From: Pelosinus sp. IPA-1
GTDB taxonomy: Bacteria > Bacillota > Negativicutes > DSM-13327
Reading direction: 5' to 3'
Assembly: GCF_030269905.1 (NCBI RefSeq)
Contig: NZ_BSVC01000003.1
Location: forward strand, 1 to 64,000
DNA: 64,000 nt
The first letter of the stretch is position 1. Every line of letters begins with the position of its first letter. A model generated the notes under the pieces. It worked only from the letters and a program-made list of their open reading frames with translations. It did no database searches and was not told the DNA's origin. Below, piece by piece: positions 35,731 through 46,030 of the stretch. Both the position numbers and the translations under genes were made by a program.

Positions 35731-36678
35731 ATGATTATTTTTCATACAATTGAAAGTATATTTAGTATTGTTTTAATGATTGCAACAGGTTATGTTCTTA
35801 CCAATAAAGGCTGGTTTAACCCAGAGGCATCCAAGTTATTTTCACGTATCATAACGAATATTGCGCTTCCTACTTATATGATTTGGAATTTAATGAGTAC
35901 CTTTAACAAAGATGGGTTACTTCATCTAGCTACAGGATTGGTTGTGCCCTTTTCTTCTATGTTAGCTTGTTATATTGTAGGTTATGTTGTTTCCAAAGTA
36001 ATAAAAGTTAGGCCTAATCGGCAAGGGACTTTTCGATCAATGTTCTTTGTTTCCAATAGTATCTTTATTGGCATACCTGTAAATTTAGCCTTGTTTGGCG
36101 AAGAAAGTGTGCCTTATGTCTTATTGTATTATATCGCCAACACATCTCTATTTTGGACGATTGGTGCCGGTGGTATTCGGAATGATGGTGCGCTAGGTAA
36201 AGAAAAAGTATCTCCTCTAGAGGTAGTGAAAAAGATCTTCTCACCACCGCTGTTAGGATTTCTGTTCGCCATATTTCTTATTTTATGTAATATAAGTTTG
36301 CCACGCTTTATTCTTGATACTTGCAAATACCTTGGCAATATGACGACTCCTCTATCCATGCTCTTTATTGGGATTGCCATTTATGGTGTAAAATTAAGAA
36401 ATATTAAAGTCAGCAAGGATATGATCGCTATTCTATTAGGAAGGTTTGTAGTTTCCCCGCTGATTGTTATGGGCGTAACTCATTTTATACCCTTACCCCT
36501 TTTGATGAAAAAAGTATTTATTATTCAAGCCATGTTGCCTGTAATGACGCAAACATCCATTGTTGCCAAATCCTATGGAGGGGATGCTGAATATGCTGCC
36601 ATAATGACTACGGTGACAACGGTAATAGCAATCCTTGTTATCCCTGTATATATGTTGATTTTTCAGTATTATTTTTAG
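35731..36678 (+). CDS. AEC-family (auxin efflux carrier-like) transporter
   Basis: The 315-residue membrane protein has about ten hydrophobic segments, with the family features TNIALPTYMIWNLMS (about 46-60), FVSNSIFIGIPVNLALFGEE and QAMLPVMTQTSIVAKSYGGD (about 270-289). Bacterial members of the family carry malate, malonate or other organic acids, or unknown solutes. TTAGGAGT precedes the ATG. It is the last gene before the nif leader. Confidence 0.85.
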   Translation: MIIFHTIESIFSIVLMIATGYVLTNKGWFNPEASKLFSRIITNIALPTYMIWNLMSTFNKDGLLHLATGLVVPFSSMLACYIVGYVVSKVIKVRPNRQGTFRSMFFVSNSIFIGIPVNLALFGEESVPYVLLYYIANTSLFWTIGAGGIRNDGALGKEKVSPLEVVKKIFSPPLLGFLFAIFLILCNISLPRFILDTCKYLGNMTTPLSMLFIGIAIYGVKLRNIKVSKDMIAILLGRFVVSPLIVMGVTHFIPLPLLMKKVFIIQAMLPVMTQTSIVAKSYGGDAEYAAIMTTVTTVIAILVIPVYMLIFQYYF

Positions 36679-36736
36679 TCGAGTATAGTGGGGGCGGAGG
36701 CTTAAAATTTAATATTGCGACTATTTAAAAAGGGTA

Positions 36737-36765
36737 TTGCATCACAAAAAGATGTATGCTATACT
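36737..36765 (+). promoter_or_regulatory. sigma-A promoter of the nif operon
   Basis: TTGCAT (36737-36742), a 17-base spacer and TATACT (36760-36765), giving a predicted start near 36772. No -24/-12 sigma-54 signature (TGGCAC-N5-TTGC) is visible at this place, unlike proteobacterial nif promoters. Confidence 0.7.
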
Positions 36766-36785
36766 CAGCTCAAGTTAATAGGCAG

Positions 36786-36831
36786 AAGCAATGAAGCTTA
36801 CAAGTGGTTTTTTTAAAACCCTTGTGAGCTT
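36786..36831 (+). terminator. nif leader: hexaloop hairpin 1 and terminator 1
   Basis: The hairpin AAGC(AATGAA)GCTT (36786-36799) has a six-base loop with A first and G fourth, the pattern bound by ANTAR antiterminators. Its 3' arm is shared with a longer stem AAGCTTACAAG (36794-36804) / CTTGTGAGCTT (36821-36831) followed by TTTGCCTTTTTG. The two folds exclude each other. Confidence 0.6.
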
Positions 36832-36858
36832 TTTGCCTTTTTGCCAAGAAATAGGCAC

Positions 36859-36912
36859 ATAAGCAATGGGGCTTATAAACGGAGTACGTTTATGAGCCCC
36901 ATTGTGTTTTTT
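36859..36912 (+). terminator. nif leader: hexaloop hairpin 2 and terminator 2
   Basis: ATAAGC(AATGGG)GCTTAT (36859-36876) is a six-base-pair stem with a loop again having A first and G fourth. It overlaps a strong terminator: CAATGGGGCTTATAAAC (36864-36880) pairs with GTTTATGAGCCCCATTG (36888-36904), followed by TG and eight T. Formation of the short hairpin would break the terminator. Confidence 0.68.
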
Positions 36913-37954
<1,042 letters not shown>

Positions 37955-37995
37955 TTGTCAGAGAAAAAGTAGATAAAATATTGGAGGGAAACAAT

Positions 37996-38322
37996 ATGTT
38001 ATTAGTTAGAGCCATTATCAGACCAGAAAAGAAAGATGAAGTATTAGCTGAGTTATCAAGAGCTGGTTTTCATGCTGCTACAGTTGTGGATGTAGTTGGG
38101 CGCGGTAAACAAAAAGGGATTAAAATATCCGGTATCATTTATGATGAAATCCCCAAAGCCTTATTAATGATGGCGATCCGTGATGAGGATAAGGAAGATA
38201 TGGTTCGTCTGATTTTAAAATATGCGAAAACAAGCGAACAAGGTGCTTATGGTGATGGAAAAATATTCATAAGCTCCATTGAAGAAGCTTATACCATTTC
38301 TAGTGGCATCCCAAGTCTATAA
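37996..38322 (+). CDS. nifI1: nitrogen regulatory PII-like protein NifI1
   Basis: NifI1 forms with NifI2 a complex that binds the MoFe protein and switches nitrogenase off when 2-oxoglutarate is low. The 108-residue protein shows the PII start MLLVRAIIRPEKKDEVLAEL in pattern, the T-loop base GRGKQKGI and the C-terminal GDGKIFISSIEEAYTI. ATG 37996 is chosen because GGAGGG lies seven bases upstream; a TTG at 37981 overlaps that site. The position between nifH and nifD is typical of methanogens and anaerobic Firmicutes. Confidence 0.93.
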   Translation: MLLVRAIIRPEKKDEVLAELSRAGFHAATVVDVVGRGKQKGIKISGIIYDEIPKALLMMAIRDEDKEDMVRLILKYAKTSEQGAYGDGKIFISSIEEAYTISSGIPSL

Positions 38323-38337
38323 GAAGGAGGGATAAGG

Positions 38338-38748
38338 ATGAAAGAAATTATCGCGATTGTACGGATGAATAAGACAAGCGCTACTAAAAAAGCGTTAGTA
38401 GAAGCTGGTGTAGCTGGTTTTACTGCTTTTAAAGTAGAGGGGCGGGGGAAGTTAGTAACCAACCCAAGTTTGATTTTGGAAAGAAAGAAAGAACTCCTTC
38501 TTATGGCTGGGGAGGATCAAACAGGGGAAGCAGAAAAGCTGATTACAGATTTTTTGGTTGGTACTACATTATTTCCACGAAGATTGTTTACCATCCTTGC
38601 CCATGATGAAGACGTAGCTAAGATTATAGACGCTATTATTCAAGCAAATAAGACCTGTAATAACGTAGGTGATGGCAAGATCTTTGTACTACCAGTTATA
38701 GATGCCATTCGGGTTCGTACTGGTGAAACGGGAGAAGTTGCAGTATAA
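38338..38748 (+). CDS. nifI2: nitrogen regulatory PII-like protein NifI2
   Basis: This partner of NifI1 is 136 residues, longer than NifI1 because of a longer T-loop (about 38-72) as usual in NifI2. It begins MKEIIAIVRMNKTSATKKAL in pattern, has GRGKLV in the T-loop base, and ends with GDGKIFVLPVIDAIRVRTGE, the ATP-binding C-terminal strand. AAGGAGGG precedes the ATG. Confidence 0.93.
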   Translation: MKEIIAIVRMNKTSATKKALVEAGVAGFTAFKVEGRGKLVTNPSLILERKKELLLMAGEDQTGEAEKLITDFLVGTTLFPRRLFTILAHDEDVAKIIDAIIQANKTCNNVGDGKIFVLPVIDAIRVRTGETGEVAV

Positions 38749-38766
38749 CAGGGGAGGTAAGGGAAA

Positions 38767-40380
38767 ATGGAAATGAATGAAGCAAAACTTCAAGAAATAC
38801 TAGATCAATATCCAGCAAAAGTTCAAAAAAATCGTAAAAAACATATATTTATTAAACGTTCCGAGCTAGAAAGCCAGCAAATCGAAGCCAATACCCGGAC
38901 CATTCCTGGTATTATCACCAATAGAGGCTGTGCTTATGCGGGATGTAAAGGCGTTGTTCTAGGTCCGATTAAAGATATGGTGCATATTGTTCATGGACCG
39001 ATCGGTTGCGGATATTATGCATGGAATACACGTAGAAATAAAGCCAAATCCGATGATCCAAAGCAAAATTTTATCAACTACTGCATATCTACCGATATGC
39101 AAGAAAGTGATATCGTCTTCGGTGGAGAAAAGAAATTAACCAAGGTAATTGATGAGGTCATGGAGATCTTTAAACCGAAAGCCATTACTCTTTCTGCTAC
39201 CTGTCCAGTAGGGTTAATTGGAGATGATATGGGAGCTGTCGCCAAAGCAGCGGAAGCCAAACATGGCGTTCAGGTACTATCCTTTAGCTGTGAAGGTTAT
39301 AAAGGTGTTAGCCAGTCAGCTGGTCATCATATTGCCAATAATATATTAATGGAAAAGGTCATCGGTACAGGTGAACAAGAAGAGGCTCCTGCTAAATTCC
39401 CGATTAATCTCTTAGGGGAATACAACATTGGCGGAGATGGTTGGGAAGTAGAACGAATCCTTAAGGAAATTGGCTATCATGTTGTATCCGTTATGACAGG
39501 GGATGGCTCTTATGAAGCAATTAAAAATGCGCATACAGCAGAACTTAATTTGGTTCAATGTCACCGCTCGATTAACTATATTGCAGAGATGCTCGAAACC
39601 AAATATGGTACACCATGGTTAAAAGTTAACTTTATTGGAATTCAAGGAACCATTGAGTCTCTACGTAATATGGCTCTTTACTTTGATGACAAAGAATTAA
39701 CTCTTAAGACAGAGGCAGTAATTGCTAGTGAATTGGCAAGGATTGAACCTGTATTTGAGCAATACAAAAAGATTTGTGAAGGAAAAACAGCTTTTTGTTT
39801 TGTGGGAGGATCCCGTGGTCATCATTTCCAAAATTTGTTTAGTGAACTAGGAATTGAAACCTTATTGGCAGGTTATGAATTTGCTCATCGTGATGATTAT
39901 GAAGGCCGTGATGTCATTCCTACCATTAAAACCGATGCGGATAGTAAAAATATTCCTCACTATACAGCAGAAGTTGATGAAAAGCGTTTCCGTCTAAAAG
40001 TATCACCAGAGAAATTGGAAGAGCTAAAAGCAAAAATACCTTTAGGTCAATATAATGGGATGCGTTTTGATATGAAAGATGGCAGTATCATTGTAGATGA
40101 TTTGAATCATTTTGAAACGGAAGAGTTTATCAAATTACTGAAACCAGATATTTTCACTTCTGGAATCAAGGATAAATATGTTATTCAAAAAATGGGGATT
40201 AATTCAAAACAACTACATTCTTACGATTACAGCGGACCCTATGCTGGCTTTAACGGTGCAGTAAAATTTGCTGAAGATATAAGCATGGGATTTGCATCTC
40301 CAACTTGGAATTTTATTACTCCCCCATGGAAAAATCAACCTTTACTAGAAGGATCAGTAACTGAGGAAGGAGTGGCATAA
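38767..40380 (+). CDS. nifD: nitrogenase MoFe protein alpha chain
   Basis: NifD holds FeMo-cofactor and shares the P-cluster. It has 537 residues, the longer Clostridium-type form with extra sequence in the C-terminal third. P-cluster cysteines are in NRGCAYAGCKGVVLGPIKD and HGPIGCGYYAW, with Arg equivalent to Av-alpha-96 in NTRRNK and SATCPVGLIGDD for the third cysteine. The cofactor pocket has GVSQSAGHHIAN (Gln191/His195 equivalents), the cofactor Cys in VQCHRSINY and the cofactor His in QLHSYDYSGPYAGF. The MoFe-type His195 region supports a Mo enzyme. GGGGAGG precedes the ATG. Confidence 0.97.
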   Translation: MEMNEAKLQEILDQYPAKVQKNRKKHIFIKRSELESQQIEANTRTIPGIITNRGCAYAGCKGVVLGPIKDMVHIVHGPIGCGYYAWNTRRNKAKSDDPKQNFINYCISTDMQESDIVFGGEKKLTKVIDEVMEIFKPKAITLSATCPVGLIGDDMGAVAKAAEAKHGVQVLSFSCEGYKGVSQSAGHHIANNILMEKVIGTGEQEEAPAKFPINLLGEYNIGGDGWEVERILKEIGYHVVSVMTGDGSYEAIKNAHTAELNLVQCHRSINYIAEMLETKYGTPWLKVNFIGIQGTIESLRNMALYFDDKELTLKTEAVIASELARIEPVFEQYKKICEGKTAFCFVGGSRGHHFQNLFSELGIETLLAGYEFAHRDDYEGRDVIPTIKTDADSKNIPHYTAEVDEKRFRLKVSPEKLEELKAKIPLGQYNGMRFDMKDGSIIVDDLNHFETEEFIKLLKPDIFTSGIKDKYVIQKMGINSKQLHSYDYSGPYAGFNGAVKFAEDISMGFASPTWNFITPPWKNQPLLEGSVTEEGVA

Positions 40381-40381
40381 T

Positions 40382-41770
40382 ATGTTAGATTGTACACCAA
40401 AAGAGATAACAGAACGTAAAAGCGGCGGTATGATTAACCCCGCCAAAACTTGTCAACCAATTGGCGCTATGTATGCTGCTCTCGGGATTCATAAATGCTT
40501 GCCTCATAGCCATGGATCACAAGGGTGTTGCTCTTACCACCGTATGCACTTAACTCGTCATTTTCGTGATCCAGTTATGGCCTCTACTAGTTGCTTTACA
40601 GAAGGATCATCCGTCTTTGGTGGTGGGGCTAACTTAAAAGCATCAATACAAAACGTTTTTCATATCTATAAGCCCGATGTTATGGCGATACACACCACTT
40701 GTTTAACAGAAACGATTGGTGATGATGTTTCTAGTATCATTAAAACAGCGGATGTTGCTGAAGGTAAGCTTGTCATTCATGCAAATACGCCTAGTTACGT
40801 AGGGTCACATATTACGGGATTTTCCAACATGACAAAAGCTATGGTTAGTTATATAGCAGAAAGTACGTTGCCAGTAAAAAAAGAGCAAGTTAATATTATT
40901 CCTGGTTTCGTCAATCCTGGAGACATGCGAGAGATTAAACGTTTAGTAAAAAGTATGGACATTGAATATATTATGTTTCCTGACACATCAGGGGTTGTCG
41001 ATTCACCAATGACTGGAGAATTCGAGATGTATCCTGAAGGTGGTACTACGGTGGAACAAATAAAGGATACTGGGAATTCACAACTCACCCTAGCTTTGGG
41101 TAGATTTGCCTCTAGTGATCCTGCGGATCTTTTAAACAAACAGTGTGAGGTTCCAGCAGCCGTTTTGAAGACACCGATTGGTATTAAGGCAACAGATGCT
41201 TTATTAATGACCTTACGCAATAGTTTTGCTCGCGAAATTCCTAAAGAACTAGAAATAGAACGGGGCCAACTGGTTGATATTATGACAGATACTCATTTTC
41301 ACTTCCATGGAAAAACCGTGGCGATCTTTGGTGATCCTGATATCGTTACTGGTATCACTGAGTTTGTATTAAGTTTAGGCATGGTACCTGTACATGTACT
41401 GACAGGTACGCCAGGGGGATCCTCTAATTCTGCAGCCGGAAGTTTTGAAGATGACATTAATGAAATGTTAACAACTGCAGGGATTACAGCGAATGTTAAA
41501 AGTGCTGGTGATTTGTTTACCTTGCATCAATGGATTAAAAATCAGCCTGTAGATTTATTAATTGGCAATACCTATGGCAAATATATTGCTCGGGCTGAAG
41601 ATATTCCTTTTATGCGGGTAGGGTTCCCAATTCTAGATCGAAGTGTCCATTCCTACTTGCCGATCGTTGGTTACCAAGGTGCTATGCGATTGATTGAAAT
41701 GATCAGTAATACTCTCTTGGATAGAGCCGATCGCGATGCAAAAGATGAAGATTTTGAGTTGGTAATGTAG
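40382..41770 (+). CDS. nifK: nitrogenase MoFe protein beta chain
   Basis: NifK has 462 residues and lacks the N-terminal extension of about 60 residues of the Azotobacter protein, as in C. pasteurianum. P-cluster cysteines occur in NPAKTCQPIGAMYAALG, HGSQGCCSYHRMH and TTCLTETIGDD. It begins one base after the nifD stop and its ribosome site lies in the end of nifD. A family-A-like repeat follows before nifE. Confidence 0.97.
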   Translation: MLDCTPKEITERKSGGMINPAKTCQPIGAMYAALGIHKCLPHSHGSQGCCSYHRMHLTRHFRDPVMASTSCFTEGSSVFGGGANLKASIQNVFHIYKPDVMAIHTTCLTETIGDDVSSIIKTADVAEGKLVIHANTPSYVGSHITGFSNMTKAMVSYIAESTLPVKKEQVNIIPGFVNPGDMREIKRLVKSMDIEYIMFPDTSGVVDSPMTGEFEMYPEGGTTVEQIKDTGNSQLTLALGRFASSDPADLLNKQCEVPAAVLKTPIGIKATDALLMTLRNSFAREIPKELEIERGQLVDIMTDTHFHFHGKTVAIFGDPDIVTGITEFVLSLGMVPVHVLTGTPGGSSNSAAGSFEDDINEMLTTAGITANVKSAGDLFTLHQWIKNQPVDLLIGNTYGKYIARAEDIPFMRVGFPILDRSVHSYLPIVGYQGAMRLIEMISNTLLDRADRDAKDEDFELVM

Positions 41771-41812
41771 TAGTAGGCTATTTTAAGAAGAATCTCAAGT
41801 ATTGGAAAAAAC

Positions 41813-41909
41813 GTTGAAACACGAAGAACGCAAAGATAAACAAAGAGCACGAAGGAATCGTATTCTTATATTCCATTCTTCTTACTCTTCGCGCCTTCGC
41901 GTTTCAAAC
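41813..41909. repeat. repeat family A-like palindrome (copy 4) between nifK and nifE
   Basis: GTTGAAACACGAAG and CTTCGCGTTTCAAAC form the ends of an imperfect palindrome with an AACAAAGAGCACGAAGG-type centre. The sequence differs from the other A copies (GAAACACGAAG rather than GAACCACAAAG) but has the same length and plan. Confidence 0.7.
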
Positions 41910-41980
41910 AGTTTTTTCTCTATCGTTATAAAAATAGTTTCTTAAGCTATATGTTTTAGGGAGAGGATGTGAGATGTACT

Positions 41981-43354
41981 ATGGCTGAAGATAATGCAGG
42001 AAGGATTGCAGAAAGAGATGGATTTATTGTTACAAAAGGCAAGAATAAGAAACAACTTCAATGTGATACAGATAGTTCTGCTGGGTGCGTAAGTCAAAGA
42101 GCTTGTGTGTATTGCGGAGCCAGAGTCGTGCTCAATCCGATTACGGATGCCATACATTTGGTGCATGGGCCTATTGGCTGTGCTAGTTACACTTGGGATA
42201 TTCGCGGCAGCCTAAGCAGTGGCGCTGAGCTATACCGCAATAGCTTTTCTACAGACTTAAAAGAGCAAGACATTATTTTTGGCGGAGCGAAAAGATTAAA
42301 CGCAGCCATTGATGGATTGGTGGAAAAGTATCAAGCAAAACTAGTTTTTGTATATTCAACTTGTATTGTGGGCGTAATTGGTGATGATCTGGAAGCCATA
42401 TGTACAGCAGCCTCCCAAAAACATAATATCGAAGTGATACCTGTTGAGTCTAGCGGGTTTATTGGTAACAAATCTGCTGGCTACAGGGCAGCGGGGGATG
42501 CTCTGCTTCGCCTTATAAAACCTTCAGAACCGATAGTGAAGTCCAATAGTATTAACTATTTGGGGGATTTTAATCTAGCTGGCGAAGCTTGGATTATTCA
42601 TAATTATTTGCGGCAGATCGGTGTAGAATTAAATGTTACCTTCACTGGCGATTCTCACTACACGGCTTTGAAGTCAGCTCCTAAAGCCAAATTGAACATT
42701 ATACAATGTGCTGGCTCTATGCTATATCTTGCGGGAAAAATGGAAGAACTTTATCAGATTCCTTATATTCAAATTTCATTTTTGGGAATTGAAGATACAG
42801 CAGCCTCCTTACGAAAAATAGCGGCTACTTTAGGAGAGGAATCTATGATTGCTAAAGCGGAAGACTTGATTGCCAAGGAAACTGCTAGAGTAGAAGCCAT
42901 TATTAAAGGATATCGGGATAAACTGCAAGGCAAGAAGGCTGCCATTTATGTGGGTGGAGGATTTAAAGCCATCTCTCTCGTTAAACAATTTAGAGAAATT
43001 GGGATTGATGTCGTTATGATTGGTACACAAACAGGCAGAAAAGAAGAATATGAAACCATTAACAATTTAGTGGATGATGGAACTGTTATCTTAGATGATG
43101 CAAATCCTGCCGAATTGGAACGATTTATGATGGAGAAGGGAGCTCATTTACTAGTAGGTGGTGTAAAAGAACGTCCATTGGCCTATAAGCTAGGGATTGC
43201 CTTTATTGATCATAATCATGATCGAAAACATCCTTTAAGCGGTTTTGAGGGTGCTGTCAACTTTGCAGAGGAAGTATACTCTACGGTTTGTTCTCCTGTA
43301 TGGAAGAGTCTTTCAAAATCAGGTATTGACAGAGGGGTGACAGACCATGGCTGA
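41981..43354 (+). CDS. nifE: nitrogenase FeMo-cofactor scaffold protein NifE
   Basis: NifE with NifN forms the scaffold on which NifB-cofactor is matured to FeMo-co. About 457 residues; NifD-like fold with cysteines in GCVSQRACVYCGARVVLNP and HGPIGCASYTWDIRG, and STCIVGVIGDD. I chose ATG 41981; GTG 41969 would add four residues but stands only two bases from GGGAGAGG. Its end overlaps nifN by eight bases. Confidence 0.95.
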   Translation: MAEDNAGRIAERDGFIVTKGKNKKQLQCDTDSSAGCVSQRACVYCGARVVLNPITDAIHLVHGPIGCASYTWDIRGSLSSGAELYRNSFSTDLKEQDIIFGGAKRLNAAIDGLVEKYQAKLVFVYSTCIVGVIGDDLEAICTAASQKHNIEVIPVESSGFIGNKSAGYRAAGDALLRLIKPSEPIVKSNSINYLGDFNLAGEAWIIHNYLRQIGVELNVTFTGDSHYTALKSAPKAKLNIIQCAGSMLYLAGKMEELYQIPYIQISFLGIEDTAASLRKIAATLGEESMIAKAEDLIAKETARVEAIIKGYRDKLQGKKAAIYVGGGFKAISLVKQFREIGIDVVMIGTQTGRKEEYETINNLVDDGTVILDDANPAELERFMMEKGAHLLVGGVKERPLAYKLGIAFIDHNHDRKHPLSGFEGAVNFAEEVYSTVCSPVWKSLSKSGIDRGVTDHG

Positions 43355-44720
43355 AAAAAATCATGTCCATTATCGAGATGTGAATGAAAACCCTTGTAAT
43401 ATGTGTATGCCCATGGGCGGAATTTTAGCCTTAAAGGGCATTGAACAGTCCATGGTTATTGTACATGGCTCTCAAGGTTGTAGTACCTATATGCGTAGGC
43501 ATATTGCAGAACATTTTAATGAACCTGTTGATGTTGGATCTTCTTCCTTAAATGAAAAGGGCACAATCTATGGTGGGGAAAAGAATCTCAGACAAGCCTT
43601 AGATAATATTGTGAAAGTGTATCATCCTGCTCTGATTGGTATTGTAACAACCTGCTTGGCCGAGACCATTGGTGAAGATATTGAGAGAATTACAGGTCAA
43701 TATCTAATTGATAAACAAATGGAAGATTTCCCCATTGTTACGGCAGCAACGCCTGGTTATGGTGGGAGTCATTTTGAAGGTTATTTTCTAACCGTGAAAA
43801 GAGTTTTAATGCAGTTAACGGCAGCAACTAAAAAAAATAATAAGGTTAACGTGATTATTCCTAACATGAGTCCTGCTGATATTCGTGAAATCAAGCGTAT
43901 CCTAGAATTGATGAAAATTGAATATGTATTATGTCCTGATTTTTCAGATACCTTAGATCGCCCCTTTTCTCGGCCTTATACCAAAATGAGTGACGGTGGT
44001 ACAAAATTAGTCGATATCAAAGAGATGGGTGGTGGGCTTGCTACCATTCAGATGGGAATTACACTGGATGATTCTATATCTCCAGGACAATACCTAAAAG
44101 ATGAGTTTGGTGTTCCTTTATATAATTTGGCCATACCGATTGGTGTGGAAAGTACAGATGCTTTTATTAATACCTTAGTAGAAATAACCGGTAAGACGAT
44201 TCCAGAGAGTCTTACCAAAGAGCGCGGGCGTTTGTTAGATGCGATGATTGATTCGCATAAATATAATTTTCAGGGAAGATGTGTTATTTTTGGTGAACCG
44301 GAGATGGTCTATGCGGTAACCAAAACTTGTGTTGAAAATGGAGTTTTCCCAGCAGTTGTGGCTACGGGTAGTCAAGGCGGCAAGTTAAATGAGCTAGTAG
44401 GGTTAGCAGTAACTGATTTTCTAGAGAAAAGCAATCTATTTATTGAAACTGATTTTGCTCATATTTTAGCTGCTAGCCAGGAAGCTAAAGTCAATATTGG
44501 GATTGGTCCTTCAGATGGTAAGTATCTTACAGAAAAAGGCGGAATTCCCTTAGTCAGATTAGGATTTCCCATTCATGACCGAGTGGGAGGGCAACGCATT
44601 TTGTCAGTAGGTTATACAGGTACTATGATGTTTCTGGACCGAGTAACCAATACACTACTGGAAAACAAATATATATCCTATAGAAGTTCTATGTATGAAA
44701 AGTATTATCAGCAAGGGTAG
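43347..44720 (+). CDS. nifN: nitrogenase FeMo-cofactor scaffold protein NifN
   Basis: This NifK-like partner of NifE has 457 residues and is not fused to NifB, unlike the C. pasteurianum NifN-B. Cysteines are in ENPCNMCMPMGGILALKG, HGSQGCSTYMRRH and TTCLAETIGED. Its ATG lies within the end of nifE, which suggests coupled translation and 1:1 assembly. Confidence 0.94.
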   Translation: MAEKNHVHYRDVNENPCNMCMPMGGILALKGIEQSMVIVHGSQGCSTYMRRHIAEHFNEPVDVGSSSLNEKGTIYGGEKNLRQALDNIVKVYHPALIGIVTTCLAETIGEDIERITGQYLIDKQMEDFPIVTAATPGYGGSHFEGYFLTVKRVLMQLTAATKKNNKVNVIIPNMSPADIREIKRILELMKIEYVLCPDFSDTLDRPFSRPYTKMSDGGTKLVDIKEMGGGLATIQMGITLDDSISPGQYLKDEFGVPLYNLAIPIGVESTDAFINTLVEITGKTIPESLTKERGRLLDAMIDSHKYNFQGRCVIFGEPEMVYAVTKTCVENGVFPAVVATGSQGGKLNELVGLAVTDFLEKSNLFIETDFAHILAASQEAKVNIGIGPSDGKYLTEKGGIPLVRLGFPIHDRVGGQRILSVGYTGTMMFLDRVTNTLLENKYISYRSSMYEKYYQQG

Positions 44721-44787
44721 CTGTGACAATGGCATGAAGGAATAATAATATTACCCTGAGTTGTTGGGGGAATTTGAGGTGAAGGGT

Positions 44788-46011
44788 ATGGAAGAGAGCA
44801 AACATCCTTGTTATAGTGCTGATGCGCATCATAAATATGCCCGAATGCACTTACCAGTGGCGCCCCAGTGCAATATTAGCTGTAATTATTGTAATCGAAA
44901 ATTTGACTGTGTAAACGAAAGTCGACCAGGGGTAACGAGTGAAGTGTTAACGCCAGAACTCGCAAGTCAAAAATTTTCCTGGGTTAAAGAAAATATTGAA
45001 AATCTTAGTGTCGTTGGAATTGCTGGGCCTGGAGATGCTTTAGCTAACTGGGATGTTACGAGAAAATCCATCGAATTGATTCAGGCAAAGGGTGAAGATG
45101 TAATATTTTGCCTGTCAACAAATGGCTTAATGTTACCAAGGTATGCTCAGGAATTGGTTGAACTAGGCATAAAGCATGTAACGGTTACTGTAAATTGTCT
45201 CGATCCTAACATTGGTGCTCAGCTTTATAAAGTCGTTAATTATGAAGATAAAAGCTATACAGGGGTTCCTGCTGCTGAATTGATGATAAAAAATCAATTA
45301 GAAGGAATTACTTATTTAGTAGCCCATGGAGTATTGGTCAAAATTAATATTGTAATGGTAAAAGGGATTAATGATCAGCATATTCCAGAAGTTGTCAAAA
45401 AAATGAAAGAGTTGGGCGTTTTTATTACCAATATCATGCCATTAATTCCTGCTCCGGGAAGCGCATTTGAGAAATTCCCTCAGACCAGTATGAAAGAGAT
45501 TAATGAAATGAGAGATCTTTGTCAGCTGGAAATGCAGCAAATGAGGCATTGTAAACAGTGCCGAGCGGATGCTATTGGTTTACTAGGTAATGATCGATCT
45601 AATGAATTTCGTATGACAAAGCCCAAAGTCGAAGATACATCGCTAGAATCCAAGGAAGATGATAAAGCATATAAAATTGCCGTTACTTCTAAGCATGGTA
45701 AGTTAGTGGATCAACACTTTGGCCATGCAACGGAGTTTTTGATATACCAAGGAAAGGGTAACGAGTTTACTTTGTTAGAGAATCGTAAGGCAGAACAATA
45801 TTGCTCTGGAATTTCCGATTGTGACAAAGATGAAGAGCGAAAGATTGCAGCAATGCAAGCTGTTGCTGACTGTGATGCGGTACTAACTATGCGCATTGGT
45901 TATCATGGACAGAAAAGGTTATCAGAACAAGGTGTTATGAGTGTTGAGTATTGTTACACCGTAGAAGAAGGCTTAGGGTATGCGTTAGAACAATTAAAAA
46001 AAGTAATATGA
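44788..46011 (+). CDS. nifB: FeMo-cofactor biosynthesis radical SAM protein NifB with C-terminal NifX-like domain
   Basis: NifB builds the 8Fe-9S-C precursor (NifB-co) with SAM. About 407 residues from ATG 44788 (GAGGTGA five bases ahead). An N-terminal HPCYS...H motif and the radical SAM cluster CNISCNYC (Cx3Cx2C) lie in residues about 7-40, with GPGDALAN and a CKQCRADAIGLLG cysteine pair near residue 260. Residues about 295-405 form a dinitrogenase-iron-molybdenum-cofactor (NifX/NafY) domain that can hold NifB-co. Longer starts at GTG 44779 or TTG 44761 are possible. It follows nifN by 67 bases. Confidence 0.95.
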   Translation: MEESKHPCYSADAHHKYARMHLPVAPQCNISCNYCNRKFDCVNESRPGVTSEVLTPELASQKFSWVKENIENLSVVGIAGPGDALANWDVTRKSIELIQAKGEDVIFCLSTNGLMLPRYAQELVELGIKHVTVTVNCLDPNIGAQLYKVVNYEDKSYTGVPAAELMIKNQLEGITYLVAHGVLVKINIVMVKGINDQHIPEVVKKMKELGVFITNIMPLIPAPGSAFEKFPQTSMKEINEMRDLCQLEMQQMRHCKQCRADAIGLLGNDRSNEFRMTKPKVEDTSLESKEDDKAYKIAVTSKHGKLVDQHFGHATEFLIYQGKGNEFTLLENRKAEQYCSGISDCDKDEERKIAAMQAVADCDAVLTMRIGYHGQKRLSEQGVMSVEYCYTVEEGLGYALEQLKKVI

Positions 46012-46030
46012 AAAAGAAAGGAAGGATATT

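Noticed and set aside
43347-46011. nifN-nifB fusion as in C. pasteurianum
   Set aside because: A stop codon and a gap of 67 bases separate the two genes; each has its own start.
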